This document shows positions 1-7,397 of a DNA stretch of 35,774 bases, piece after piece; position 1 is the first letter of the stretch; each line of letters opens with the position of its first letter. Made by a program: the position numbers and the translations under genes. A model generated the notes under the pieces. The model was not told where the DNA came from, ran no database searches, and saw only the letters and a program-made list of their open reading frames with translations. This DNA comes from Clostridiales bacterium (GTDB lineage Bacteria; Bacillota; Clostridia; Oscillospirales; Oscillospiraceae): assembly GCA_021202515.1 (NCBI GenBank), contig JAJQCW010000076.1:1-35774 (forward strand), written 5' to 3'.

Positions 1-2
1 AA

Positions 3-197
3 CGGTACCGGTGCAAAACCCGCAAGAGGTTCGTCAAATTACTCATGGCAGACGGGAAAACACGGAACTTTGCAGAGTGGGAAGCGGACATCCCGCTGAG
101 AGTAACAGGCATTCGTGAAAGATACCAAAGCGAGTATCTGCTGCACCGGGCGTTCTGGATACCAGCAATCAGGCCAAAGAAAAAGAAAAAGGGGTAA
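3..197 (+). CDS. Partial phage hypothetical protein (paralogue of the next gene), 5' end outside window
   Basis: An open frame enters from the left edge and stops at TAA 195-197, giving 64 visible residues with no start in view. The visible part contains TRKRFVKLLMADGKTRN and ends in a lysine-rich tail (KKKKKG). The downstream gene has a closely matching segment, TRKRYIKLRMADGVSRN, in the same relative place, so the two are tandem paralogues. I do not recognise the family. The AAGAAAAAGG just before the next ATG could serve as that gene's weak ribosome site. The lysine tail suggests nucleic-acid contact, but that is only a guess. Confidence 0.6.
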   Translation, partial: RYRCKTRKRFVKLLMADGKTRNFAEWEADIPLRVTGIRERYQSEYLLHRAFWIPAIRPKKKKKG

Positions 198-200
198 AAC

Positions 201-626
201 ATGGGACCAAACGATGAAACCAATTACATAATGACGATTGACAGCAAACCCATCGAGTTTGCCGATTTTACAGAAGACATAACAACGGAATTAGGAACGA
301 AATCGGAAAGCAAGGAGTTCGCCAAGTTTGGCCAAAACGCAGTCGATGGGTTTGCTGCTGGAATAAAAGGAGTTCAGTGTGAATTTGAGTATAAACCGCC
401 AAAACGCCTTCGCTGCACCACCAGGAAACGGTACATCAAACTGCGCATGGCGGATGGGGTCAGCCGGAACAGGGCGAACCTAGAAGCTTGCGTACTCATT
501 GATATTATAGGGTACAGATGTCAGGACGCCTACAGTTGGGGCAGATGGTTCATTGAGAACTTTTTGCGTCGCGCAGAAATGATGATACGAACCATGAAGG
601 AGGAACAAAAAAGTGACAATGAATGA
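201..626 (+). CDS. Phage hypothetical protein with conserved TRKR..KL.MADG motif
   Basis: The 141-residue protein is not one I can name. Residues around 72-95 carry the motif RCTTRKRYIKLRMADG, repeated almost exactly in the truncated gene upstream, so this is a tandem duplication. The N-terminal half is acidic (TEDITTELG) and the C-terminal half basic and aromatic (WGRWFIENFLRR). No membrane segment or known enzyme motif is visible. It ends inside the following mazG-like gene (overlap 613-626), which implies translational coupling in one rightward early operon. Its own AAGGAGGAAC near the 3' end serves as the ribosome site for that next gene. Confidence 0.65.
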   Translation: MGPNDETNYIMTIDSKPIEFADFTEDITTELGTKSESKEFAKFGQNAVDGFAAGIKGVQCEFEYKPPKRLRCTTRKRYIKLRMADGVSRNRANLEACVLIDIIGYRCQDAYSWGRWFIENFLRRAEMMIRTMKEEQKSDNE

Positions 627-954
627 GTATCAGCAGGACGCATTGCGGACCGCTGCGGGGATGGACAAACAATACCCTGACATTTTGATGGGGCTAATGG
701 GCCTCTGCGGGGAAAGCAGCGAGTGCATGGACTTGCTGAAAAAGCACTACTTCCAGGGCCATACCCTGGACAGGGACCGTCTGGCGGAGGAACTGGGGGA
801 CGTTTTCTGGTATCTGGCGGTGGCGGCGGACGCCATTGGCTACGATCTGGAAAGCATCGCCGCCGGGAACGTGCGGAAGCTGAAAGCCCGGTATCCCCAC
901 GGATTCGACGCGGAGCGGAGCATCCACAGAGGGGCTGAACATGGCCGGAATTGA
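613..954 (+). CDS. MazG-like nucleotide pyrophosphohydrolase
   Basis: This 113-residue protein shows the MazG all-alpha NTP-PPase signature. A first acidic pair, GESSE (E34, E37), is followed by EELGDVFWYL (E60, D63), the two Mg2+-binding ExxE/ExxD elements on neighbouring helices. Members hydrolyse (d)NTPs to (d)NMPs plus pyrophosphate. In phages they are thought to clean nucleotide pools or lower host alarmone signalling. I chose the GTG at 613 because AAGGAGG lies about 10 nt upstream; ATG 619 is the alternative two codons in. It overlaps the genes on both sides, typical of a tightly packed early operon. Which nucleotide it acts on cannot be read from the sequence. Confidence 0.85.
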   Translation: MTMNEYQQDALRTAAGMDKQYPDILMGLMGLCGESSECMDLLKKHYFQGHTLDRDRLAEELGDVFWYLAVAADAIGYDLESIAAGNVRKLKARYPHGFDAERSIHRGAEHGRN

Positions 955-1177
955 ATGGTTCAACTGTAAAAAACCTCCGAAAGAGACTGGACTGTACCTC
1001 TGCGCCATTCGGCGGCCAGGCTGGGCGACAGACTATGTGGTTCTGGCATGGGCACCGTGGGGAAACCCACCGGAGCGCGGGTGGTACACAACTGACAAAA
1101 ACGGGAATCCCAAACCATACAAGGGTTTTCCAGTCACCCACTGGACGTTTTTGACAGAGCCGCCGCTGGAAGACTGA
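941..1177 (+). CDS. DUF551-like phage protein
   Basis: The 78-residue protein has the layout of the DUF551 family common in phages: an N-terminal W-x-x-x-KKPPKETGLYL stretch and a C-terminal VTHWTFLTEPPLE that resembles the family's 'VTHWMPLPEPP' ending. Tryptophan-rich beta strands lie between. Biochemical function is unknown for the family. The start ATG overlaps the end of the mazG-like gene by 14 nt, so it is co-translated with it. It has no signal peptide or membrane segment and is followed by a 26-nt gap carrying the AAAGGAG site of the ParB-like gene. Confidence 0.6.
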   Translation: MAGIEWFNCKKPPKETGLYLCAIRRPGWATDYVVLAWAPWGNPPERGWYTTDKNGNPKPYKGFPVTHWTFLTEPPLED

Positions 1178-1203
1178 GAAAGCAAAAAAGAAAGGAGTTA
1201 CAG

Positions 1204-2643
1204 ATGAAACAAATTGTCCCTATTGCCGTGGACACAATTTTCCCGCACCCGGACAACCCCCGGAAAGACCTGGGGGACCTGACCGAGCTGGCAGACAGCA
1301 TCAAGACAAACGGAGTGTTGCAAAACCTGACCGTGATTCCGGGCCACACGCTGAGCGGTCTCGAAGCCACCGCCCTGATGAAAATGTGGGTGAACGGGCA
1401 AATTCAACTGACCGATGAGGAAGTGGCGGAAGTCAAGCTCCACAAATGGAGCAGGGACGGCTACACCGTCATCATTGGTCACCGCCGCTTGGCCGCCGCG
1501 AAACTGGCGGAGGTGACAGAGGTTCCCTGCGCTGTGGTGGAACTGACCCAACAGGAGCAGATCGCCACCATGCTGGCAGAAAACGTCATGCGGGCGGAAC
1601 TGACCGCTTGGGAACAGGCACAGGGGTTCCAGATGATGCTGGATATGGGCGAAACGGTGTCCACCATTTCAAAAAAGACCGGCTTCTCGCAGTCCACCGT
1701 CCGGCGGCGGGTGAAGCTGCTGGACCTGGACCCTGCCAAATTCAAAGCCAGCGAGCAACGGGGCGCGCAACTCAAGGACTACGCCGAACTGGACAAAATC
1801 AAGGACCCGGAACTGAGAAACGAAGTTCTGGGCGATATGGCAACGGCAAATTTCCAGAACTCGCTGAAACGGGCGATGGAAACGGAGAAAGACCGCGAGT
1901 TCGTGACAGACCGGGTGGCGGAGATCAGCCAGTGGGCGGAGGAACTTTCAGCCGACTACGACAGGAAAGTATGGAGGTATTACGCTTCCTATTACCGTCA
2001 CAACTGGAAAAAAGGCGACAAGATGGAACGCCCGAAAGACGCCGACAGCGTAAAGTATGCTTTCGTCCGCTATGCCACAAACGTGACCGTCCTCCGGGAG
2101 AAAACCGAGGTCAAGGACGTGGAGTCGCCGGAGGACCGGGCACACCGGGAGGCAGAGGAAGCAGAGGAACGGAAAGGCAAGGAACTGGAGGCAATCTCCG
2201 AGCGGCACAGGGAGCTGCGGGAGGAATTTGTTCGGAATTTCCGGGTAAAGGACAGCCATGCAGACCTCATCAGCCAGTTTGCCTGCTACGCCATGACCAT
2301 GACAGACGGTTTTGCATACGGAATGGACTACAGACTGGCCGTCGCTCTCCTGGGCGGGGGCGCAGACGCTGACACCCCTGCCGACGAGTTGCGCGAAACG
2401 CTGAACAGAACGACAGAACCACCCCTCTACCGCCTGCTGGTCTGCGCCTACGCAAAGATAGAGCGCAAAGGCAACGGGTATTACAAAGAAGCATATGACG
2501 CCGATGCCAAAATGTACCACCACGAATACAAATGCTGTGATAACCTGGACGTTCTCTACAGTTACCTGACCGAGCTGGGCTATGAGATGTCCGACGAGGA
2601 AAAGGCAATGCAGGACGCCTCACATGAGATTTTCGACCGCTGA
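1204..2643 (+). CDS. ParB/Spo0J-like nuclease-domain protein (orphan)
   Basis: This is a 479-residue protein. Residues 3-45 match the ParB N-terminal region (PHPDNPRKDLGDLTELADSI). After an insert of about 35 residues comes IGHRRLAAAK (91-100), the arginine-rich box that binds CTP/phosphate in ParB-like folds. MLAENVMRAELT follows at 123-134, then a helix-turn-helix at about 150-172 (TVSTISKKTGFSQSTVRRRV). The long C-terminal part is charged (ERKGKELEAISERHRELREE) and unassigned. No ParA partner is adjacent, so plasmid-type segregation is not supported; phage ParB-like proteins often act as DNA-binding or nuclease factors. ATG 1204 is preceded by AAAGGAG. Confidence 0.8.
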   Translation: MKQIVPIAVDTIFPHPDNPRKDLGDLTELADSIKTNGVLQNLTVIPGHTLSGLEATALMKMWVNGQIQLTDEEVAEVKLHKWSRDGYTVIIGHRRLAAAKLAEVTEVPCAVVELTQQEQIATMLAENVMRAELTAWEQAQGFQMMLDMGETVSTISKKTGFSQSTVRRRVKLLDLDPAKFKASEQRGAQLKDYAELDKIKDPELRNEVLGDMATANFQNSLKRAMETEKDREFVTDRVAEISQWAEELSADYDRKVWRYYASYYRHNWKKGDKMERPKDADSVKYAFVRYATNVTVLREKTEVKDVESPEDRAHREAEEAEERKGKELEAISERHRELREEFVRNFRVKDSHADLISQFACYAMTMTDGFAYGMDYRLAVALLGGGADADTPADELRETLNRTTEPPLYRLLVCAYAKIERKGNGYYKEAYDADAKMYHHEYKCCDNLDVLYSYLTELGYEMSDEEKAMQDASHEIFDR

Positions 2644-2658
2644 AAGGGGGAACCGACA

Positions 2659-2769
2659 ATGACCGTGACAGCCTTTATTCTGGGGGCGATGTTCGGCGGC
2701 GGATGCGGCGTTTTCGTAATGGCGCTGCTCCAGGTCAACCGAGACAGCCACCATCACGAAAACGAATAA
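2659..2769 (+). CDS. DUF3789-like single-span membrane microprotein, 36 aa
   Basis: The short gene starts at ATG 2659 and ends at TAA 2767-2769. Its 36 residues form one hydrophobic, glycine-rich span (AFILGAMFGGGCGVFVMALL) followed by a polar, histidine-rich tail (NRDSHHHENE). This matches the pattern of DUF3789, tiny phage membrane proteins of unknown role. GAAAGGGGGAACC immediately upstream provides a ribosome site. It sits 15 nt after the ParB-like gene and before a GC-rich hairpin. Function is unknown; only a membrane location is supported. Confidence 0.65.
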   Translation: MTVTAFILGAMFGGGCGVFVMALLQVNRDSHHHENE

Positions 2770-2795
2770 AAACAACCCAATACAGGCCCAAAAGA

Positions 2796-2817
2796 CACGC
2801 GGCGGAAGCGCCGCGTG
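2796..2817. other. GC-rich RNA hairpin between early genes
   Basis: A perfect 9-bp inverted repeat, CACGCGGCG / CGCCGCGTG, with a GAAG loop lies in the 100-nt gap after the membrane microprotein gene. No T-tract follows, so a classical intrinsic terminator is unlikely. An mRNA stability or processing hairpin fits better. It separates the ParB/microprotein segment from the replication genes. Confidence 0.55.
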
Positions 2818-2870
2818 CGGGCTTGTAATGGGTATTAACAAACGAGGGAAACCAGAAAGAAAGGTAAACG

Positions 2871-3722
2871 ATGGGACGCTACGGCAAAGGCGGGGTTTTC
2901 GTCCGGGAGACCCGCACCTACTGCGGCGACGAGTATATGACAGTGGACGTTTTCCCCTATTCCGCCGAACAGGAAGACGCCGTCAGAAAGCCGCGCAAAA
3001 GGAGGGAGCAGGTTTCTCCGCCAAAACAACGAAACCTGAATGACCGGAACGCCAGACGCTACCTGGTTCAGTTGGGAAACGCCAACTTCGGGGAGGGCGA
3101 CCTGAGCGTTACATGTACTTATGACCGGCGACATCTTCCGACCACCCCGGAGGCGGCGGAAAAAGAGGCCCGGAATTTCCTGAACCGGGTCAAGTACGCC
3201 AGAAAGAAGGCGGGACTGGAACCGCTGAAATACATCCTGGTTTCTGAATATGGCACCCGCCGGGGAACAAACGAAATTATCCGGGTCCACCATCACATTA
3301 TCATGAACGGCGGACTGGATCGGGACGCGGTGGAAAACCTGTGGAGGGACAAACGGCGGAAAGGCGAAAAGCAGGGAGCACGAAAGGGTTTCTGTAATGC
3401 TGACCGGCTGCAACCGGAGGAAAACGGCATAGAAGCCCTGACCAGATACCTGACCAAAAACCCGAACGGAAAAAAACGCTGGTCCAGTTCCAAGAACCTA
3501 CGCAAGCCGGAGCGGGTGAAAAACGACCACAAATACTCCCGCCGGAAGCTGGAGCGAATCTGCTCTACCGGCGAAATCTATAACCGGGGGTTCTGGGAAA
3601 AGAGCTATCCGGGCTGGACACTGGCGGGGGCAGCGGAGTTCGCGGTGGAAGCGGACCCACCGGACGAACTGAACGGATGGCGATTGTACGCCAAACTGCG
3701 GAAAATCACGAGGAGATGGTGA
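2871..3722 (+). CDS. HUH-type replication initiator-like protein (REP_ORF2/G2P-like)
   Basis: The 283-residue protein carries the motif order of small HUH endonucleases. Residues 79-84 (SVTCTY) form the motif 1 strand. YILVSEYG (121-128) is followed by VHHHIIMNGG (139-148), the metal-binding histidine motif. Motif 3 is TRYLTKN (191-197), where Tyr193 with Lys196 gives the YxxK catalytic arrangement. The following RWSSSKNLRKPE resembles the RxWSxSKNLxxPE stretch usual in this family. Such proteins nick one strand to prime rolling-circle-type replication. In this phage it is probably the early replication initiator. ATG 2871 follows AAGAAAGG; the gene abuts the RecU-like gene (1-nt gap). Confidence 0.8.
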   Translation: MGRYGKGGVFVRETRTYCGDEYMTVDVFPYSAEQEDAVRKPRKRREQVSPPKQRNLNDRNARRYLVQLGNANFGEGDLSVTCTYDRRHLPTTPEAAEKEARNFLNRVKYARKKAGLEPLKYILVSEYGTRRGTNEIIRVHHHIIMNGGLDRDAVENLWRDKRRKGEKQGARKGFCNADRLQPEENGIEALTRYLTKNPNGKKRWSSSKNLRKPERVKNDHKYSRRKLERICSTGEIYNRGFWEKSYPGWTLAGAAEFAVEADPPDELNGWRLYAKLRKITRRW

Positions 3723-3723
3723 C

Positions 3724-4335
3724 GTGAGACTGGAATGGGAGGACCTGCCCTATCCCGTCCGGGAGCAGGCGGCAAAGCAGATTCTGGCCGACAAACGAAA
3801 ACAGACGGCGAAAAGCGCCAAGCAGTACCAGCGGACAAAGCAAGCGGCACAGGCCAACGCCGAGGGCCACCACTTCGAGGATGAAATCCTAAAAGCCTGC
3901 AAGTTCTACCGGGCAACCGGGCGAGCGTCGGTGGACAAGACGCCGGAGAGCTTCCGGGTGACAAAACTGCTGGGGAACGGAGCTTTTCAGGGAAGATTCA
4001 CAGGAAAGGCCCAGCCGGATTTTCAGGGCGTGTTGGACGGGGGACGGGCCATTCTGTTTGATGCCAAATACACGGGCAAAGACCGGATCAGTGCCAGCGC
4101 CCTGACCAAGCACCAGGCGGAACTGCTGGAAATCCACAGCCAACTGGGGGCGGTCTGCGGCGTGTGCGTGGGGATGCAGGACGGGACCTATTTCGTGCCG
4201 TGGGACACCTGGAAAGGGATGCAGGATGCCTACGGGCGAAAGTACATGACGAAAGAAGAACTGGAACCGTGGAGGCTGCAATTCAGCGTCCACTCTTTCG
4301 CCATGTTTCTGGACTATGAGGAGGGCAGCAAATGA
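3724..4335 (+). CDS. RecU-like Holliday junction resolvase
   Basis: The 203-residue protein contains a PD-(D/E)xK nuclease core: AQPDFQGV (D99), then AILFDAKYT (D113, K115) and TKHQAELL (Q131). This order and spacing match RecU / PBP-related factor A proteins of Gram-positive bacteria and their phages, which cut Holliday junctions during recombination and before packaging. The basic N-terminus (about 20-45) may be the flexible arm used by RecU to invade junctions. The start is GTG 3724, placed right after the stop of the initiator gene, with the GAGGAG inside that gene's end as ribosome site. Its end overlaps the next gene as ATGA. Confidence 0.75.
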   Translation: MRLEWEDLPYPVREQAAKQILADKRKQTAKSAKQYQRTKQAAQANAEGHHFEDEILKACKFYRATGRASVDKTPESFRVTKLLGNGAFQGRFTGKAQPDFQGVLDGGRAILFDAKYTGKDRISASALTKHQAELLEIHSQLGAVCGVCVGMQDGTYFVPWDTWKGMQDAYGRKYMTKEELEPWRLQFSVHSFAMFLDYEEGSK

Positions 4336-4985
4336 AAACGGCCAAAATCACCAAAATTCTGAAAGGCAGCAACCACGCAGAGGTTTTCCGCGCGGGCTAC
4401 TCAGACTTTGCGGGGGACGAACTGGCAGAGGAGGACGTGCAGCGGGGGAACGGGGCGCAGTGGCTTTCCAACGGGGCCGCCAGTTACCAAATGGATTCCA
4501 TGCCGCTGATTCGCAGCGTCGGGCAGTTTTGCGCCACTTTCGATGTACCAGAGAAGAAGCGGGAGAGTTTCTTTTTCCGGTTTTCCGGCCTACCGGAGTA
4601 CCTGCAATTCGAGCGGTGGGACCCCAGACTGGCAGGAGCAGTGCGACTACCGGTGTCGCTGGTGACGGACGACAGGCGCATTGAACTGTTCAGTTATGTG
4701 CACCCGGTCAACGGTCAGAGCCGAGTCATGTTCATTGACGCGCTCTACCTGACGCCTTTCGATGGGATGGACAACCTGACCTTCTGCGTGATGCAGGACA
4801 GGCTGGTGGTGTTCGACGGGGTGTTCACCTGCGCCGTGATCCATCCGATGGACATCCGGGACGATGAACTCTCCGCCGCCCTGATGCAGGCACAACGGGA
4901 GATTCAGCAGAGTTGCCGAGAGCGGGACTTCGAGATCACACAGCGGGAACGGAAGAACCGAGAAGCGAGGGGATTTGCCGACTGA
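4332..4985 (+). CDS. Phage hypothetical protein (early operon)
   Basis: I do not recognise this 217-residue protein. It appears mostly beta-rich, with alternating hydrophobic strands (VRLPVSLVTDD, VMFIDALYL, FCVMQDRLVVFDGVFT), and ends in a charged helix (QREIQQSCRERDFEITQRERKNRE) that could be a coiled coil. No catalytic motif, signal or membrane span is visible. It starts at ATG 4332 within the stop of the RecU-like gene (ATGA overlap) behind GAGGAGGGC, so coupled translation is expected. Its position among replication and recombination genes suggests a DNA-metabolism accessory role, but nothing in the sequence proves it. Confidence 0.7.
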   Translation: MKTAKITKILKGSNHAEVFRAGYSDFAGDELAEEDVQRGNGAQWLSNGAASYQMDSMPLIRSVGQFCATFDVPEKKRESFFFRFSGLPEYLQFERWDPRLAGAVRLPVSLVTDDRRIELFSYVHPVNGQSRVMFIDALYLTPFDGMDNLTFCVMQDRLVVFDGVFTCAVIHPMDIRDDELSAALMQAQREIQQSCRERDFEITQRERKNREARGFAD

Positions 4986-4999
4986 GAGGGGGCGGTTTC

Positions 5000-5425
5000 G
5001 TGGCCATCCGGGACAGAAACGGGCAGCAGCGCCGTGTGGATATGCTGAAATGCAACAACTGTGGGAAACAGTTTGCCATTCGGGGCGTGAAGATTCGAAC
5101 GGAACAGTGGGGCGAGTGGACGGTGAGCTATTTCGCCTGCCCCCACTGTGGAAAGCAGTACAACGTGGGGACCACCGACGAGGCCCAGCGGGAATTGCTC
5201 CGGCAGATTCGGGAGGCGAACCACAAAATCAAAGTCGGGAAAGAGAAGCATTTCACGGCAAAGACGCTGAAAAAATACGCCGAGGCCCGCAACGCCGCGC
5301 AGGAGCTGGCAAAGAACCGGAACAAGTGGATGGAGGACGTGGGGAACCGGCTGCTGGCCGGGGAGCCGCTGGAGGAGGTTCTGGCCGGGGCCGGGATGGA
5401 GGGGCCACAGGATGAACAGAGATGA
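5000..5425 (+). CDS. Zinc-ribbon phage protein
   Basis: The product is 141 residues from GTG 5000, which I chose because GAGAGGGGG stands about 8 nt upstream. The frame is open further left, but only inside the preceding gene. Two CxxC knuckles, CNNCGKQF and CPHCGKQY, separated by about 30 residues, form a zinc ribbon near the N-terminus. The rest is a lysine/arginine-rich helix (REANHKIKVGKEKHFTAKTLKKYAEARN), consistent with nucleic-acid or RNA-polymerase contact. The exact role is unknown. The 3' end overlaps the ArpU-like regulator by 14 nt, so the two are probably co-expressed and could work in the same late-transcription step. Confidence 0.7.
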   Translation: MAIRDRNGQQRRVDMLKCNNCGKQFAIRGVKIRTEQWGEWTVSYFACPHCGKQYNVGTTDEAQRELLRQIREANHKIKVGKEKHFTAKTLKKYAEARNAAQELAKNRNKWMEDVGNRLLAGEPLEEVLAGAGMEGPQDEQR

Positions 5426-5768
5426 AACCATCAAAATCCTGCGGGCCTACGGCACCCTGGGTTGGGAGATCAGGACCATCAAAGAGATGGGAACGTCAGA
5501 CGGGCAGGAGAGAGTTTCACTGCTGGAGCGGGTCCAGCAGGACGTTTCCAGCGGGTTGAACCAACTGGAGTACGTGGAGATGGACGCCATCTGGGGGCGC
5601 TATGTCAAGAGCCAGAGCATGGAGGTCGTGCGCCGCCGACATTGCTATTCGGAACGGCAAATGCGGAACATCGTCAACCGGGCGTTAAAAAAGCTGGGGG
5701 AGACGTTGGAAACGAGCGAAGCGGTCAGATGTTACTTCCGGGAAAAGCGGAGGGACGACACCACTTAA
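5412..5768 (+). CDS. ArpU/sigma-like late transcription regulator (candidate)
   Basis: The 118-residue protein ends in a sigma-region-4-like helix-turn-helix: MEVVRRRHCYSERQMRNIVNRALKK (about 72-96). There YSERQMRN corresponds to the turn and recognition helix. Phage proteins of this size and layout (ArpU/RinA-type) activate late structural operons in Gram-positive phages. It is encoded near the end of the early operon, as such regulators usually are. I propose it recognises the tandem ATTGCCGGT repeats of the three late promoters at 13838, 16581 and 24699; that link is inference. The start lies in the preceding gene behind GGAGGGGCCACAGG. Confidence 0.6.
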   Translation: MNRDETIKILRAYGTLGWEIRTIKEMGTSDGQERVSLLERVQQDVSSGLNQLEYVEMDAIWGRYVKSQSMEVVRRRHCYSERQMRNIVNRALKKLGETLETSEAVRCYFREKRRDDTT

Positions 5769-5842
5769 TGCCCAGGAAGGAAAACAGGAAGAAAAGGCGT
5801 CGGAATTTCGAGCGGGAAAATTCATCACGAGCGGGTGAGTAA
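5768..5842 (+). CDS. Possible 24-aa arginine-rich microprotein
   Basis: ATG 5768 overlaps the stop of the regulator gene (TAATG) and opens 24 codons of very basic sequence starting MPRKENRKKRRRNF. The first four residues equal the start of the small terminase gene 125 nt downstream (MPRKRNPARDK), so this could be a decayed duplicate of that gene's 5' end. The stop/start overlap permits reinitiation. No independent ribosome site is convincing. Confidence 0.25.
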   Translation: MPRKENRKKRRRNFERENSSRAGE

Positions 5843-5892
5843 TTTCGCAGGAATGGGAGTTTGAGAAAACAAACGAAGGGAGGCAAACTGCC

Positions 5893-6609
5893 ATGCCAAG
5901 AAAGAGGAACCCGGCGCGGGACAAGGCACTGGAAATCTGGCTGAAGAAGAAAGGCAAAATTACCCCAACAGAAATCGCGGAACAGTTGGGCGTGACGGCC
6001 AAACAGGTCCGCGAATGGAAGTGCAAGGACAAGTGGGAGGACAAACTTCCCAAGCGGGGCGGCCAGCGGGGAAACCGGAACGCCGCAGGCCACGGAGCGC
6101 CGAAGGGCAACACCAACGCCCAGACACACGGGGCCTATTCTTTCCCCAGAGTCGAAAACTGGACGGAGGAGGAACGGGCGCGGCTGGAACAGATGCCGAC
6201 GGAGTTTCAACCCATCGCAAACCAGCAGTTGAAGCGGCTGTTGGCGAAGCAGGAGGAGCTAGAGCGGCGGATCGCCGCCCTGGACGACGAGGACGAAGAA
6301 AACCCGGCCTTGTTTCTGGACCGGGTAACGACGATGAAACTACCGAACGGCGGCGAGATGAAATACAAAATGGAGAGTTCGGCGTTTTCCCGGCGGATGG
6401 TACTGGAGGCGGAGTTGAACCGGGTTCATGGGCGGATTCAAAAGCTGATGGATTCCATCAGAACATGGGAAGAGGCCCAAAAGCGGATGGCACTGGAGCG
6501 GGAGAAGTTCACCTTCACCAAACAGAAAACGCTGGGACAGTTCAACATGGACGAAAACGGGGAACTTCTGGAGGAGCCGGAGGACGAGGACGACGAGATC
6601 ATAAAGTGA
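5893..6609 (+). CDS. PBSX-type terminase small subunit (orphan second TerS)
   Basis: The 238-residue protein matches the PBSX/XtmA-type small terminase layout. Its N-terminal RDKALEIWLKKKGKITPTEIAEQLGV carries a helix-turn-helix that continues into TAKQVREWKCKDKWEDK (to about residue 50). Then comes GNRNAAGHGAPKGNTNAQTHGAY, a signature of this family. The middle (LKRLLAKQEELERRIAALDDEDEE) is a coiled coil and the C-terminus is strongly acidic (EEPEDEDDEI). Its usual partner, an XtmB-type large subunit, is not adjacent: the gene is followed by a terminator, and a different Nu1-like TerS plus GpA-type TerL lie 7.4 kb away. GGGAGG precedes ATG 5893. Confidence 0.75.
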   Translation: MPRKRNPARDKALEIWLKKKGKITPTEIAEQLGVTAKQVREWKCKDKWEDKLPKRGGQRGNRNAAGHGAPKGNTNAQTHGAYSFPRVENWTEEERARLEQMPTEFQPIANQQLKRLLAKQEELERRIAALDDEDEENPALFLDRVTTMKLPNGGEMKYKMESSAFSRRMVLEAELNRVHGRIQKLMDSIRTWEEAQKRMALEREKFTFTKQKTLGQFNMDENGELLEEPEDEDDEIIK

Positions 6610-6652
6610 AAGAAACCCAGGGAGCACACGGGGCACTCCTTGGGTTTCTTTC
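6608..6652. terminator. Bidirectional intrinsic terminator between convergent operons
   Basis: A 17-bp stem (6608-6624 with 6636-6652, one G-T pair) has an 11-nt loop and an A-rich left arm and T-rich right arm (GAAAGAAACCCAGGGAG / CTCCTTGGGTTTCTTTC). The arms give a U-tract on either strand. It overlaps the stop of the small terminase gene and faces the stop of the leftward AP2 gene, so it ends both the early operon and the leftward accessory block. Confidence 0.9.
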
Positions 6653-6656
6653 ATTT

Positions 6657-7397
6657 TCATTTTTTGGATTTCTGAATTTTCGCCCATGCGCCGGGAAACT
6701 CGGCGGCGTACCATTCGAGGAACCGACCGTGAATTTCTTCCTCCGCAGTTTTCCGGGCAGCAGCGGCGTCCTCAAGTTTCACATATTCGCCGAGATGATA
6801 TTGTTTCCTCTGGAAATTGATATAAGCGCGGTATTTCCCGCTGCGCGCATTAAAAGAGACGCCTTTCACACCGGTGGTGTTATTTTTGTTACGCTTTCGA
6901 TTCGGGGAACAATGAACCGCGCTGCTGCCGCCAACGGCGGCTTCCTTCAACAGATCATGCCCGGTCTGCAAGTGCTTGCCCTGGCAAGCCCGGCACTCCT
7001 TCACATGATTGTTGATTAACTTCGATAAGGCAACTTCTGTCTCGCTCCCACACTGGGAGCATTTGCACCACATAAAAGGGTGAACACCCTTTTGCCCTTT
7101 TGCCGGATAGAACCCAGCAAAGTCCGTAATGGTAAGGGAACCGACCTGCTCTCCAATATGAGAACGGGCTGATTCTTCGATGGCGTGGCGCTTAGCCTTC
7201 TCTCTGCAATCGGGACAGCCGCGATCCTGATACCTCAGAACGTTTTGCCCGGAAATCTGAAATTCATTACCGCAGGAACAGCGACAATTCCAAAACTTCC
7301 GGGTGCGCTTGCCGGATTTTCCGGGCCGATACTCGCAGGAGAGAAGCGTCAACTTTCCGTAGGTATCACCAGCTTGCAGCCAGACGCCTTGAGCCAT
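6657..7397 (-). CDS. AP2-domain DNA-binding protein with two zinc-knuckle repeats
   Basis: The 246-residue protein has an N-terminal repeat (GDTYGKLTLL with CRCSC and CPDC, residues 10-64). A second copy (GEQVGSLTI with CKCSQC and CRAC, 82-138) follows. An AP2/ERF-type domain sits at about 173-225 (TTGVKGVSFNARSGKYRAYI then QYHLGEYVKLEDAAAA). The same layout occurs in phage AP2 proteins related to HNH homing endonucleases, but I see no HNH nuclease motif here. It may therefore be a DNA-binding remnant or regulator. It directly follows the XRE gene (TAA adjoining ATG) and shares its promoter. Confidence 0.75.
   Translation of the reverse strand: MAQGVWLQAGDTYGKLTLLSCEYRPGKSGKRTRKFWNCRCSCGNEFQISGQNVLRYQDRGCPDCREKAKRHAIEESARSHIGEQVGSLTITDFAGFYPAKGQKGVHPFMWCKCSQCGSETEVALSKLINNHVKECRACQGKHLQTGHDLLKEAAVGGSSAVHCSPNRKRNKNNTTGVKGVSFNARSGKYRAYINFQRKQYHLGEYVKLEDAAAARKTAEEEIHGRFLEWYAAEFPGAWAKIQKSKK

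Noticed and set aside
2828-3043. Alternative gene starting at ATG 2828 (71 codons)
   Set aside because: It lies in another frame over the start of the HUH initiator gene, which has clear catalytic motifs. The short frame has no recognisable content.
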